A stretch of DNA of 64,000 nucleotides, from the NCBI GenBank assembly GCA_033439795.1, contig JAUTDP010000001.1, positions 5,518,001-5,582,000 on the forward strand, written 5' to 3'. This document shows, in pieces, positions 46,611 through 58,000 of this stretch; position 1 is the stretch's first letter, and every line of letters begins with the position of its first letter. The DNA is from Sordaria brevicollis (lineage: Eukaryota > Ascomycota > Sordariomycetes > Sordariales > Sordariaceae). The notes under the pieces are model-generated. The model did no database searches and was not told the DNA's origin. It was given only the letters and a program-made list of their open reading frames with translations. Made by a program: the position numbers and the translations under genes.

Positions 46611-49600
46611 ATGCCCAAAGGTCCAGCAGCGGCAGGCTTGTCGGCGGCCGTGGGACAATGGACCAAGTTCCTGGGGCGCGCCGAAGCCAAACGATTAGAC
46701 CCAAGCGACTTTGCGAGATTCGTGCCGATTCTAGTCTCGGACTACTATCCATTACCCCCGATCGTTATCGCCAACCTCCTCCTCAAGCCGACGAAGCAGT
46801 CGTCCTATTCGCTCGACCCGCGCCGACTACAATATCTCACCATCCTCCTCAACCAGAAGCTCGTCAACCCCCAGTCCGTCCTGAAAGTCCTTCACCGTTA
46901 CTCGACATTACAGGCCAAGCTCCAAAGCGACCATGATGCAGCAGGCGCTGGCACCCACGAGGCCGCGACGGTCAACAACAACAAGGGAGGAGACCAGGGC
47001 CAACAAGTGGGAGGAGGAGACAAAAAGCCAAAGAGGGTGTTTTGGCAGAACTCATACAACGACGAGGAGGTGATCTTTTTGCGACTCTCCAAGGTCATCA
47101 CACACGGTCAGGGCATCAAACATGCCTCGGACGCCTACGAGATGGCCGCGAACCTCAGCAAGTGGATAGCGCTCTTCATCGACGTCATCGGCGCATTTTC
47201 ACGAGACACATTTGGAACTATTCAGAATATGCGCACCAAGCAGGATATGGAAACCTCGCTTCAGGCTTTCAGTCTGCTGTTGGTCAACTTTTTGAGCAAT
47301 CAGCGGGTGATTTCTGCTTTCAACCGGCCGGATGCTAAAGGTGCGCTTCCTCCCTCAATGCTGTGATTTGGGTATAAGGAGAGAAGAGAACAATGGGCTT
47401 ATCACTTTCTCCTCAGCAGGCCATCGCAAACGATTAGCGCATTCAATCGATCAGCTTATACCATATATCCTTCAGAATCCGAGTACCTCTGGAATTGCGG
47501 AGAGGTTAGAGTTTAGCCGAGGGCAGACGCTCGCCGGAGAAGAGTCTTCTGACACGAAGAACGACGCGGTAGCGGAAATGCATAACTACATGGATAACAT
47601 GATCGGGCTGGACACATGGCAGATACCCGACATGCCGATTGTTAACACTCGCGCTGGGCTTTACATCTATATCAATGCTGCGGTATGTCCGTCGGCCGGT
47701 CATCGCAATTCGAAGTGGATGGGAGTTATGCTGACGCCGTAGTAGCTCGTGGGACGACCCTTGATTGACGATCATTCTCTTTACACCTACCTACACAACA
47801 GATACCAGGGTGACTTACAAACGACAGCAATACACCTTATCCTCGCATCCTTCGATGTCTTGGCAAACGCCGTCTTTCGGTACGAGGGATCGAAAACCGG
47901 ACACTTGCTAAAATCATACGTTGTCAACAAAGTGCCCCTAATACTGGGTAACTTTGCGGCTTCCTCGTCACCGATGTATCCTTTCGACGCCGAGTTTTGC
48001 ATATCCCAGGCGCTGGGTCAGGTTGACACCAATGTGTTCCCCACCTTGTCCAATATGTTTGACATGTCGAACACGAGCAGCTCCTTTCAGGATTCGGTAC
48101 GGCAAGACTTTTGCTTTGCCTGTCAGCTGCATGGGCTGTTGTCTTCGTCGGCTATTGAGACCCTGTTGGGGGAGATCACGTACCAAACACTACCGGATGA
48201 GGGTCGGTACGTAAAAGAGACGCTGGTGCAGGCCTGTTTGGAAGATTCCGAGAGGGCTCAAAGGCTCATCGGGGAATTGGATAACATGAACGGAAACGTG
48301 GGCGCAGCGGCACAAGCTATTGTTGAGGTATGTTTTTATGAGTACAGTTAGGGGAGCTCCAGGAGTGACAGCTGACATGATCATAGGTGATTGGAACACT
48401 TTGCCGCAACAAAGAGACCATGACTCTCAAGCAATTATGCAGCCAGCTGGCCAGCAAACCATCTTCATTGGATATCCTATTGCTCTTCGACAAACCTTAC
48501 AAGATTCTCCATCCACTATGCGAGCTTTTAGACAACTGGGGCGGGTACGACGAGGATCAGGGCGAATATCAGCCCGTATATGAGGAGTTTGGCTCTATCT
48601 TGCTTTTACTCCTGGCATTTGTGCATCGCTACAGCTTGACACCTACAGACTTGGCTATTCGATCCTCGGATTCGTTCGTGGGCAAGCTGCTTGGAAGGGG
48701 CTCGTTGAGTCGACCACTAGACGAGTTGAGCGACCAGGAAAAGTCACACCTGAATGGCTGGATCCATGGGCTTTTTGACTCGGAGGCCGGCGGCTTAGGA
48801 GATGATCTTATGTCGTCGTGTCCGCCGCAGGACTTCTATCTGCTTATGCCGACGCTTTTTGATCAGATCGTAATGGCTTTGAGCACGGGTTGCTTGAACG
48901 ATTATTTGCTGAGGAGCGGTTTGGAATGTAAGTCTCGACTTCCTGGTCCAAGTCATCATGACCGTGTCGCTAACTGCTTTCCAGATCTCTTGGATACCCT
49001 ATTATTGCCTTCGCTTGTGCCAGCACTCTTGTTCCTTGCCAACAACCTGCGAACTGACAAGCAGGCCGGTCAAGGAGCGGTCATCAAGATTCTTCAACTC
49101 ATTTTGCGTCCCAACTCAATCTCCAACGAAGCATCCACCATGCTGACATCGGTTTTGAACATTGTCGCCAAGCCTCTGGAACTCTCCCTCCGCTTCTACC
49201 AGCGTCAAGTTCCCGCCTCACAAGAGGTTGAGCCTCTCTTGCGGGCTCTCAAGGAGAACCTCGCCGTGTCCGGCCGCACCGGTGGCGCCGACCACAGCGA
49301 GCTAGAAAACTGGACCGGCACACACCACAATGGGTCTGGCTCCGTCGGCGGTCTTTACGGCGCCATCCGACACACCGTCCAAACTCTAGTCCAATGGGCT
49401 CAACACTCCCCCGGCAACGGCGTGCCCACCACTTACACCCACCGCCAAATCCTCGTCGCTCTGCAAATCTGCGGCGCAAAACGTGTTCTTTCCTCTTTGC
49501 TCAAGGAACTAAAAGCGCAAACCGAATCCGGCAACGGTCCCGTAGCCTACGACGTCGTCACAGCCATCATCTGCGCTCCAGACGTGCACAACACGCCCGT

Positions 49601-50318
49601 CATGGACGACGAAGCTTCCGCCTCTGCCTCTGCCCGAGCAGCACAAGGAGGCAATGAAAATAACCAACCCGTTCAACTCCACAAACGACAGCGGAGACTC
49701 ACCCTCCGCGAAGCGCTCAAGTTTGAAGCGGAAGAGTTTAGGAAGATCCAGAAATCGGATCCCTTAATGGCCGAGACGGTGGTGCGCCTGCATCGGAGGG
49801 TTGAGGCGCAGATGGCGCTCCCGCCTCCGCCGCCGCCGCCGCCGCAGAATCATGTTCATCATCATCAGTTGCAGCCTGAGCTTAGTGCACTGGGCGTGGT
49901 GGCTGGTGATGGGATGGCTGATTCTATGTTGAATGCTGCTGCGGGGGTGCAGGGGGTGTCGAGTGGTGATCACCACCAGTCGATCGATGCGATGAGCTTG
50001 GATGCCGCTGGTATGGGCGGACTGGATGCAGGAGCAATGGATCTGGGTGGAATGGGAGATATGGGGATGGGGAGTATGGGTGGGATGACGGTGAATACTA
50101 ACACTGCTGCTACCAGCAGTGGTGCAGGAGGAGCAGGGGCGAGCGCGGGAGGCGCTGTCTCAGCGGGTGGCAACGGAGGAAGTGGTGCTGGCGGTGCTGG
50201 CGGTGGTGGTAGTGCCGGTGCGGGAGGTGATTTGAGTGGCGATGATATCTTTAGCGGATTGGGTACGGGAGACTTTACGACGGATTTTGCGAGCTGGGAT
50301 ACAATGGATTTGGGGTAG
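46611..50318 (+). CDS. med5: Mediator of RNA polymerase II transcription subunit 5 (Med5/Nut1)
   Basis: Five exons (46611-47340, 47420-47682, 47746-48327, 48387-48927, 48985-50318) encode 1149 residues. The start MPKGPAAAGLSAAVGQWTKFL is chosen because the family begins with a short helix ending in W-x-x-F-L. The helical body has LDPSDFARFVPILVSDYYPLPP, QALGQVDTNVFPTLSNMFD, VIGTLCRNKETMTLKQLC, LAFVHRYSLTPTDLAI and PSLVPALLFLANNLR, matching fungal Med5 as I recall it. The last 150 residues are Pro/His/Gly/Met-rich and end in an acidic DDIFSGLGTGDFTTDF segment, like a transactivation tail. Med5 is a tail-module subunit linking activators to Pol II. Intron 1 has a CAGCAG tandem acceptor (47414-47419), and intron 4 (57 nt) contains no in-frame stop, so minor isoforms are possible. 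Confidence 0.88.
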
Positions 50319-50914
50319 GACTTTTAAGTCAAAGATATCAAAGAGGATGGTGGTCCCGATACGGACTTAAGACGGTGGTTGCTGAAGAGGCCGTTACATG
50401 AGAGGCGCGCAGTTGCGCTCAAGCATGAATATGAAGCCATAGTTAAAAGAAGGAGGTATCGTTAACTTTTTTGTGAAGTGCCGTGTTTGTTGCGGTCATG
50501 GTGGTGAATAGCAGCGAATCATTTTGGGGAATCCGGAAAAGCGTCAAATCTTTGCAATTCGTGATGGATAGTGGAGGCTACAGACGTAAATAACAATCAA
50601 ATTCATCTACTTGGAGGCACTGGTACTCTCAGAACCTGCGAATGTCATGTTATTGGACTACCGTGACCATGTTGATCTCTAAACTAATTTTTTTCCTTTT
50701 TTTTCTTAAAAAAAAAAAACAATGCCCGAAACTGTGGTTGTCCTAGATCAGAGAGCATCAGAGATCAGCATGCAAAAGAAAACACCTCGCGCGCCCTAGA
50801 TTCTCGGAGGTGAAAATGAAAACAAGGTTTAGTTAGGCAAACTGTTCGAAAAAAGGAGAAACATGATAGCCATTAAGCGCCGAGGATCGAAGGGAAAAAA
50901 AGAGGAAAAAGAAA
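50319..50914. other. 3' flank of med5 and pol III terminator of the tRNA
   Basis: Contains homopolymer A/T tracts near 50685-50720 and, next to the tRNA, a minus-strand T run (about 50905-50910) suitable for RNA polymerase III termination. No gene. Confidence 0.5.
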
Positions 50915-50994
50915 TGATCGCGGCAGGGCTCGAACCTGCGATCCTCTGCGTTATCGTTGTAAAGCAGATGCCTTAACCACTGGGCCACGCAACC
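50915..50994 (-). tRNA. tRNA-Val (anticodon TAC) with a 7-nt intron
   Basis: The minus strand folds as a tRNA. It has a 7-bp acceptor stem (GGTTGCG with CGCGATC, two G-T pairs), a D arm GCCC/AGGC, an anticodon stem TCTGC/GCAGA, a T arm GCAGG-TTCGAGC-CCTGC and discriminator A. The gene is 80 nt. The anticodon stem encloses 14 nt instead of 7. Removing 7 nt after the base following the anticodon leaves loop TTTACAC, with TAC at positions 34-36. Strong likeness to yeast tRNA-Val in the acceptor and anticodon arms (GGCATCTGCTT, ACGCAGA) supports valine. Confidence 0.9.
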
Positions 50995-51346
50995 ATTGAT
51001 GCTGTACTATCCGCTGTTGTACACTTATGTGGACCAAAACCTATGCTGGGCTGGGAACCGTGATGAGCTATCAATTTGCGAGTGGAGTTGGGAATGCCAT
51101 CATCCAATGATGATAGACAAGTTGGAGCTAAAGGTGGTTAGCGAGCCCCTGAGAAAAGTAAACAATGGCGTTGTATTCGACAAGGGTGGCTTTTGGGACT
51201 GTAAGTAACCAAAAACTACCAGCCAAGGGTCTATGGCATACACTCTCACTAGTTGCACTCAAGTCCATCGTGAAGATACCACAACCGTCTCGAAATCAAT
51301 ATTCTTGAAAAGGCCGTCCGGATCTCTAATCTTTCACCGACATCCC
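50995..51346. other. Short intergenic stretch
   Basis: 352 bp between the tRNA 5' end and the stop of the oxidase gene. A short chance frame only; pol III upstream sequence on one side and a 3' UTR on the other. Confidence 0.5.
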
Positions 51347-52597
51347 TCACGCTGCCTTCTTCCTCATCGAAGGCCTCCACTTCGCATACGGATGTTCTTC
51401 GTCCACTGTCTCCGGCACCAGATGATCGACCGCCCTCGTATTAAGCAATCCTGGATGCACCTCATCCAAACTCGTAATCCCACACATCTTCATCGTTGTC
51501 TCCAGCTCATCATTCAATATTTCCACATACTTTCTCACCCCTTCCTCGCTATAAGCAAGCCCGTACAAAATCCCCCTCCCAATTCCGACACCACTAGCCC
51601 CCAAACACAATGCCTTAAACACATCCGTCCCTCTCATCACGCCTCCATCAATCAACACCTCCATCCTGTCAAACACCTCCGGACAACACCTATGCAGTTC
51701 CAATAGCACCAAAATCGTCGGCGTCGCCGTATCCAAACTTCGCCCTCCATGGTTCGACACCACGATCCCCTCCACACCATGCTCCATAGCCTTGACGGCA
51801 TCCGCAGCCGTCTGCACACCCTTCAACACAATCTTTACACTCTCAGGCAAACATCCCCTCAGCCACGCAATATCCTCCCACTCCACACTCGCATCCAGGA
51901 ACTTGCCCGTGATCCTCCCCAGCCCTCCGCCAGATTTATCATTTTCCGCTTTTTCGCCCGTCATCGGCACTCCTTTCGCTAAACCAACTGCTTCACTCGC
52001 CGAAATCCGTTCATCTGCCTCCCTCTTTCCTGGTACCGGCGCGTCAACTGTCAGGAAGATGGCCTTGACTCCCGCTTCCACTGCTTGTTGCAGTATCCGC
52101 TCGGATTTAGATCGATCCTTGTCGACATATAACTGGAACCACAACGGTATCTCTTCCTCCCCCTCCGTCTCTTTAGCCGCCCTAGCAATGTCGGTGACAC
52201 TAAAACTAGCACTAGTACTAACCGTCATCCCCACCCCCATTCTCTTACAAGCCCTTCCAATCTCCTTTTCTCCCTCTGGGTGGACTGTTATCCCAAGGCT
52301 GGTAGCAGCAGCGAAAACGGGTGAGGAGACTGGTGAACCGAGGATAGAAGTGCGGATGCTGACGGAGGAGACGTCGCGGAGGATGCGTGGTCGGAGGGAA
52401 ATGAGGGAGTAGGTGGAGGAGTTGGAGCGGTGAGTCAAAAGATCGGTGGCGGCGGAGGTGACGAAGGCGTGGGTTTTTGGGGGGAAGGAGAGGGAGGCGG
52501 CGTGGAGGAAGTCGTGGGTTGAGAGGAGGGTGTGGAGGGGAGGTTTTTCGGGGAGGTTTTGGGGAGTTTCCAGGGTTGTTGTTGGAGGGATTGTCAT
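51347..52597 (-). CDS. FMN-dependent alpha-hydroxy-acid oxidase/dehydrogenase
   Basis: A single exon of 416 codons starts MTIPPTTTLETPQNL. It is a TIM-barrel enzyme of the glycolate/lactate oxidase family. Features are LRPRILRDVSSVSIRTSILG (74-87 region), FAAATSLG (FMN side), WFQLYVDKD (153-161), FLTVDAPVPGKREADER (181-197), KIVLKGV with FMN-binding Lys259, VSNHGGRSLD with catalytic His283 and Arg286, IDGGVMRGTD (316-325) and GIGRG (338-342) at the flavin phosphate. There is no cytochrome b5 domain and no clear presequence, so it is a soluble oxidase-like member rather than flavocytochrome b2. The last residues (MRKKAA) are not a classical peroxisomal signal. The substrate (lactate, glycolate, mandelate or other) is not decided by the sequence. 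Confidence 0.93.
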   Translation of the reverse strand: MTIPPTTTLETPQNLPEKPPLHTLLSTHDFLHAASLSFPPKTHAFVTSAATDLLTHRSNSSTYSLISLRPRILRDVSSVSIRTSILGSPVSSPVFAAATSLGITVHPEGEKEIGRACKRMGVGMTVSTSASFSVTDIARAAKETEGEEEIPLWFQLYVDKDRSKSERILQQAVEAGVKAIFLTVDAPVPGKREADERISASEAVGLAKGVPMTGEKAENDKSGGGLGRITGKFLDASVEWEDIAWLRGCLPESVKIVLKGVQTAADAVKAMEHGVEGIVVSNHGGRSLDTATPTILVLLELHRCCPEVFDRMEVLIDGGVMRGTDVFKALCLGASGVGIGRGILYGLAYSEEGVRKYVEILNDELETTMKMCGITSLDEVHPGLLNTRAVDHLVPETVDEEHPYAKWRPSMRKKAA

Positions 52598-53353
52598 TTT
52601 GGGTTAGGTCTCGGTGGTTGAAGATGGTGGATGTGATGGAATGGTGTTGACGAGGATGATGATTCTGAAGTTGTGATGGTGAAAGTGCAAACGGGAGAAG
52701 AGGGGAAGGGAAAACGATGCGAAGCAAAGGGTGCGAAACATTCAGCCTGGGTTCAAAGCCATTTGGGCATTGGGTCTTACATTCAACCAAGACCGAGGTT
52801 GATCGTGATTAAAAAGACAGGAAGAGGAGATGTACTCGGGAGAATTGACCCCGAGCTTAGACGAACGGCCGAGACCCGGTCGTGATCCACCCCACCCGGG
52901 GGAAGTGGGGTTGTTCGGGCCGGCACTGGGGAAGTGGGTCGCTTTGCAGGGAGCTGGCAGTCCCTGACGATGATGCCATCGCGGCTGCCGACTGTGTTTT
53001 GTGCTGTGTGCAGAGAGCATTACAGCTACCTCTAGGTGCTGTCGATAGAGGTACTTCTATAAGGTATGCGTGCTGTTCCCGCATACATTCCACTTTTGTT
53101 TCTTCGATTCCTGTTGAAATTCAATCCTTCAAGAGTCGTGCAACGAAAATCAGCATTCGTGCCCAACCTCGTGATCTCCATATAAAAAGGAGCCCCCCGC
53201 CCCCCGCCCCAGGCTCCTTTTCCTTCTCCAAAATCAATTCATAGCGTCGCAACGCTGCATGGCTGATGCGAACATGCGATATCAAGTTCTGTCCGCCGTT
53301 TGAACCCGCCAATTAACAATTTCTTGCCATTGCCATTCTGCCATAACTCACAC
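52598..53353. other. Promoter of the oxidase gene and 3' flank of the DUF4202 gene
   Basis: 756 bp without a coding frame. It contains the inverted repeat with a C/G-rich loop described separately (53185-53221) and pyrimidine/purine-biased segments upstream of the oxidase start. Confidence 0.45.
53185..53221. repeat. 10-bp inverted repeat enclosing a C-rich (minus-strand G-rich) loop
   Basis: AAAAGGAGCC (53185-53194) and GGCTCCTTTT (53212-53221) are perfect inverse complements around 17 bases of almost pure C/G. On the minus strand the loop has three long G runs, one long enough to split, so a G-quadruplex is possible in competition with the hairpin. The T run on the plus side makes the hairpin resemble a terminator in shape, but eukaryotic Pol II does not use those. 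Confidence 0.5.
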
Positions 53354-54028
53354 CTAAACACCCAATGCCTTCTCAATCAAAATCTTCGCCCTCTCGCTCA
53401 GGTGCATCTGGAGCGCCAGCGCATGACCAGACGGGCTCATCTTGCCCCAAGTCTTCCTCAGGATGCCCACCATCTTCTCCTCGTCGATATCCTCCCTCTT
53501 CTCAAAGTCATCGAACTGCTCATCCAAAAATACCAGGCAGGCGACATCCTCCAGCACCTGCGTATCGCTGTCGGTCTTGAGATCCTCCTTCCTCACCAGG
53601 GCGGCCACCCTGTCAATCTCCTCCTGGCTCAAAGGAGGCTGGATCGAAGGGTCCGCGAGCAACTCGGCCACCTGCTTGGCCGCTTGCGACTTGAGCTTGG
53701 CGCGCCAGGTGAGATAGCCCGGCCGGGTCATGGGGTAGCTGCTTCGCGGGATTTCCCAACTGTGACAAGTGTGAGCAGAGGTCATCCGAAGAGAAACCAT
53801 GGGAATCACGAACCGACGGAAATGCTGAGCTCGGCACGCAAGCTGCAAAACGGGTGAGGCCTTGGGTTCCCGCAACGCCAGCCATCGTGTCATGTGTTGA
53901 GCATAGTCGAGCTCGAATGGCAGAGAACCGGACTCCCTCTCGACCGATCTCGGATCTTTGGCGTGTGCCTCGTCAATAAGTTTGAGGGCTTGGTGGTAGT
54001 TGTCAGGAAGGGGCATGACGTCGTCCAT
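53354..54028 (-). CDS. DUF4202 family protein
   Basis: Exon 1 (54028-53814) and exon 2 (53759-53354) are joined over a 54-nt intron (GTTCGT donor, GTCACAG acceptor), giving 206 residues. The join restores HFRRWEIPRSSYPM, the family signature; reading through inserts 18 unrelated residues. The protein starts MDDVMPLPDNYHQALKLIDEAH, includes ELDYAQHMTRWLA, RPGYLTWRAKLKSQAAKQVAEL, LEDVACLVFLDEQFDDF and ends AKILIEKALGV. The repeated His positions (AQHM, AQHFRR) and acidic residues (DVACLVFL) recall an HD-phosphohydrolase-like fold, but the function of DUF4202 is not established. It is soluble, without a targeting signal. It diverges from the large low-complexity gene. Confidence 0.88.
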   Translation of the reverse strand: MDDVMPLPDNYHQALKLIDEAHAKDPRSVERESGSLPFELDYAQHMTRWLALREPKASPVLQLACRAQHFRRFVIPMVSLRMTSAHTCHSWEIPRSSYPMTRPGYLTWRAKLKSQAAKQVAELLADPSIQPPLSQEEIDRVAALVRKEDLKTDSDTQVLEDVACLVFLDEQFDDFEKREDIDEEKMVGILRKTWGKMSPSGHALALQMHLSERAKILIEKALGV

Positions 54029-55022
54029 GGTGAGTTGAAAGGCTGGTATGATGTAAAGATGCTAACGTGTGATAATGATAGGTAAAAGACTGAGATATTC
54101 CAAAAAGTGAAAAGAGGCAAAGACGCAAGAACATGAGCTAGCAAAAGGGTGAGTCCATTCAGCTGGAGTGTTGATCCCGCCCTTCAGGGTCCTCCCTTTT
54201 CATATGAGTGGATATCTTTCCAGGGGGACAATGGGGGGCCACACCAAGATGAGTCAGCAAAAAGATAAGAGAATGGGGGATCCCCGTTTCGGAATCCGGG
54301 ATGCGGCTACACCTTTCCCAACGTCATCCCACGGTTTGCCTGTGCAGCCATATAAACACCACCACCATTTCTCGCCCACGTACTTCCTATGTTTCGATAT
54401 CAGTCGTTAAACTTCGAAAGTTCAATCAATGAACAGTGTCTTCGTACCGTTTCTTTGCCTTTGATGTTCTTGCTTGCTGTGGGGTCAGGAACCTGACCAG
54501 TGGCTTGTCCAAGGTGGCCAACATGGGACGAAGGCCTTTCGGGCCCGGTGCCGGGTGAAGGACGACACCGGGACACTTTTTGTTTCCATGGCAACCTGCA
54601 AACTTGGAACCTTACGACCTTTGAAATTCACTTTCTCTTCACTTTTACATTCATCTTTCACATTTGCTACCAGGTGTACGCACATCAAAAAACCGCTGGC
54701 AGGTCAAAGCTGCGTCTTCCTTCCTGAACAAACTACCACCGGGACTTGAAATCTGGAAATTTCACCCACGCACCGTTCTTAGAACACCGGGCATTTCTGA
54801 TTTTCTTTCGCTCACTACCCCTCTTTCTCGGAATCGCACATACAACATCAAGCGACAAGTTCATTGATTCTTTTGTTGATCAAAACAGTACAAGTCTGGT
54901 ACGCCGATCTGCTTTTTCCCATTCCCTAATCATTGCTTACGAGTGTTCAGCTTTTCTAGTCGCGCAACCATTTGCTTGTCGCTTCGCAATCAGGTCCAGC
55001 GAAAAAAGCAGACTCCCGGCGT
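54029..55022. other. Divergent promoter region of the DUF4202 gene and the large Asn/Gly-rich gene
   Basis: About 1 kb, no supported coding frame. The last 50 bases before the ATG at 55023 are open in phase with it but start only with a non-ATG codon. Confidence 0.5.
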
Positions 55023-58000
55023 ATGGTCAAGATGGCTCCGTCCGGCGGAAGGAAAGGCAAAGAAATCGACCAGTCGCCTGCCAGCGTTTTAAAGCATGGC
55101 GACTACACAGTCTCTCTCACCAGTTGGCTTGCCGGTGGTCCTGCAGTTATCGGCAAAAAGCCTCGTCGCGTGCTCGACATGAAAGTTGAACGCGATCGCA
55201 AATCTGAGAAGTCGGACCAATCTCTGGTTCTGGCTAGCAGCAGCAAGAAAAGCAACGGCACTGCCTCCTCCGATATGGAAGTCGCTACTTCAAAATCCGG
55301 CAGCGTGTCACACACTTCGAGTCGACGTCGACAAACCGAAAGCTCTTCGTCTCAAGGAGTCGTGAGTTCGAGGCCATTCCTCACATACGAGCAGGAGCGA
55401 GTCGAGAAGTTCACCATTCGCCCTCCGCCTTTGGTCTTCAACAACCCCGAGGATGTTCCAGCTGATTGGCTCCAAACGATCTTGAATCAGAGGAAGCATG
55501 GCGAAAGCTCGAAGGTCGTTCCGAAGAAGGCTATCAGCTACGAACACAGCGACTCAGAGGATTACGAAGCTCTGTACGATTCACCCCGCAGCAAGTCCAA
55601 ATCTCTCTCCAAGAAGTCGTCATCCTCAAGGAAGCCGTCGAAGCTTCTCATCGAAACCAAGTCCTCATCCAAGAAGGGTAGTCGCAAAGTCGAAGTCACA
55701 ACTGCCGATGCATCGGATGAGTCGGATGAGTTGTCATCGGATGTCGAGTCACGTCGTCGTACAAAGACGAAGCAGCTCGAACACCGAAACAAACCCAAAG
55801 AGCTACGCAAGACGAAGAAAATCCATATTGAGTCTTCTGATGAGGACACTGCTGATGGCGCCACAGCCGATTCCGAGTCGTCGGGCATTGAGTCGACCAC
55901 CATCAAGCTGCGTGCCAAATCGTCATCGAAGAAGAAGCCCATCACTTCATCCAAGAAATCTGGAAGTTCCAAGGTCAAGATCGAGACCCGGGATAAGAAG
56001 GGCAAGCGCAAAGTTGTGGTGGAGGCTTCGAGTGACGAGGAGGCCTCATCCGATGAGTCGATGTCGGAAGCTGAGCCAGTTCCCCCGAAGAAAGCCAAGA
56101 GCAAGAACCGTGTTACCGTCACCGAGACCACCCGCAAGGGCAAGAAGAAGATTGTCACCGTCGAGTCCTCGGACGAAGGCGAGACTACCCACATCAAATC
56201 ACGCTCCTCCATGAAAGGAAAGAAATCTGAAGTCCATATCAAGGCCGGCGGCAAATCGAAGACTAAGAAGGTCACATTCGAGTCTGCTGACGAAACTGAG
56301 AATACTGAAGAAGCTACAACGGATGCTGAGCCCGTTCCTGTCAAATCCCACAAGGGCAAAGATAAGAATAAGAGCAAGGCCAAGGAAGTTGACAAGGAAA
56401 AGACCAAGGCAAAGAAGAAGATCGAAGTTGAATCTTCCGAGGCCGTCGAGACGACTGATGTCGCCACTACTGAAGCTGGAACGACTGAAGCCGCGACAAC
56501 CGAAGCCGAGACCACCGATGCAGAAGTCACCGTTGCAGAGAAGCCCAAAGCAACCTCAACGGCCGGCGATGGCTGGACGCCTTCCCATGATGCTATCCTC
56601 ATCAGCATGAAGGAAGGCGGCGAATCGTGGGCAAATATTGCCAAAGCCACTGGCCAGGCCAAGAAAGCTGTCACCAAGCGGTACGGAGAGCTTGTTAGAA
56701 GCGGCGTTGTTCAGGTCGGTAAGAAGGGCAACGAGAACAAGCACAACAAACAGGAGCAGCAGGCGAAGGATAAGGAGAACAAGAGCAACAACGCCGACTC
56801 TAACGAGACCCCTGCTGCCGAAGAGTCCTTCGGTCTTGGCGAGCTTCCTGGCTTTGGCGGTGATGATGATACCAACAACAAAAACAATGACAGCAATGGC
56901 GGCAATGCTTGGGGTGGAAATGGTGATCAGAACAACAATAACAATAACGGTGGGGGCAGTGCCTGGGGAAACGATAACCAGAACGGCAACGGCGGATCTG
57001 CTCTTGCCTGGGCTGCGGATTGTACTGGAGGCGATAACAATAACGCCGACAACAATAATAACGGCTTCGGCGGTGGCAATTGGGATAGTGGAGACCAGGG
57101 AAACAACGGAGGTGGTAATGTCGGCCCGGGATCTGGTAATGGTTGGACTGCCGATTGTACTGGAGGAGGCAACAGCAAACCGCCCAGCAACGCTGGCTCC
57201 AAGAATGGCTCAAACAAGCCGCCTAGCAACAGCGGCAACAATGCTTGGGGCGCAGGTTCAAACCAGAATAACAACGGCAGCAACAAGACTCCCAGCAATA
57301 ATGGTAGCAACCGTAATAACAACGGAGGTTCTAATCAAGGCAGCAAACCTCCCAGCAACAATGCCTGGGGCAGTGGTTCGAACTCGGGAAACAAGCCTCC
57401 GAGTAACAGCGCATGGGGCGCGGGCTCGAACTCGGGAAACAAGCCACCCAGCAACAACGGAGGCTCCAACTCAGGCAACAAGCCGCCTAGCAACAGTGGC
57501 AACAACGGTTGGGGTAGTGGTTCTAACCAGGGCAGTAATAACAACAAACCCTCGAGCAACAGCGGTAACGGCTGGAACAACAATGGTTCGAACCAAGGTA
57601 ACAGATCATCCAGCAACAACGGCGGTTTCGGTTCGGGTTCGAATCAGGGTCAGAACAACAACAATTCGAAGCCTCCTAGCAACAATGGAGGTCAGGGTTC
57701 AGGCTCGAACAACGGAAACAGGCCGCCTAGCAACAACGGAGACTGGGGAGGCGTTGGTCCGAGTCAAAACAACAACAGCGGCTGGGGTTCTAGTTCGAAT
57801 CTAAATAACAAGCCTCCCAGCACCAGCGGCAATCAGAACAACGGAGGCTCGAACCAAGCCAGTAACAAGCCGCCCAGCAACAGAACTCCGAGCAACAACG
57901 GTAACTGGGGTTCCGGTTCGAACCAGGGAAACAATAACAACCACAGTAACCACAGCAATGCTCGACCTCCTAGCAACAACGGCGGTGGGAACAACGGTGG

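Noticed and set aside
55562..56677. 371-codon minus-strand frame opposite the large Asn/Gly-rich gene
   Set aside because: Val/Ser/Phe-rich antisense reading of the Lys/Ser/Asp repeats; no independent features.
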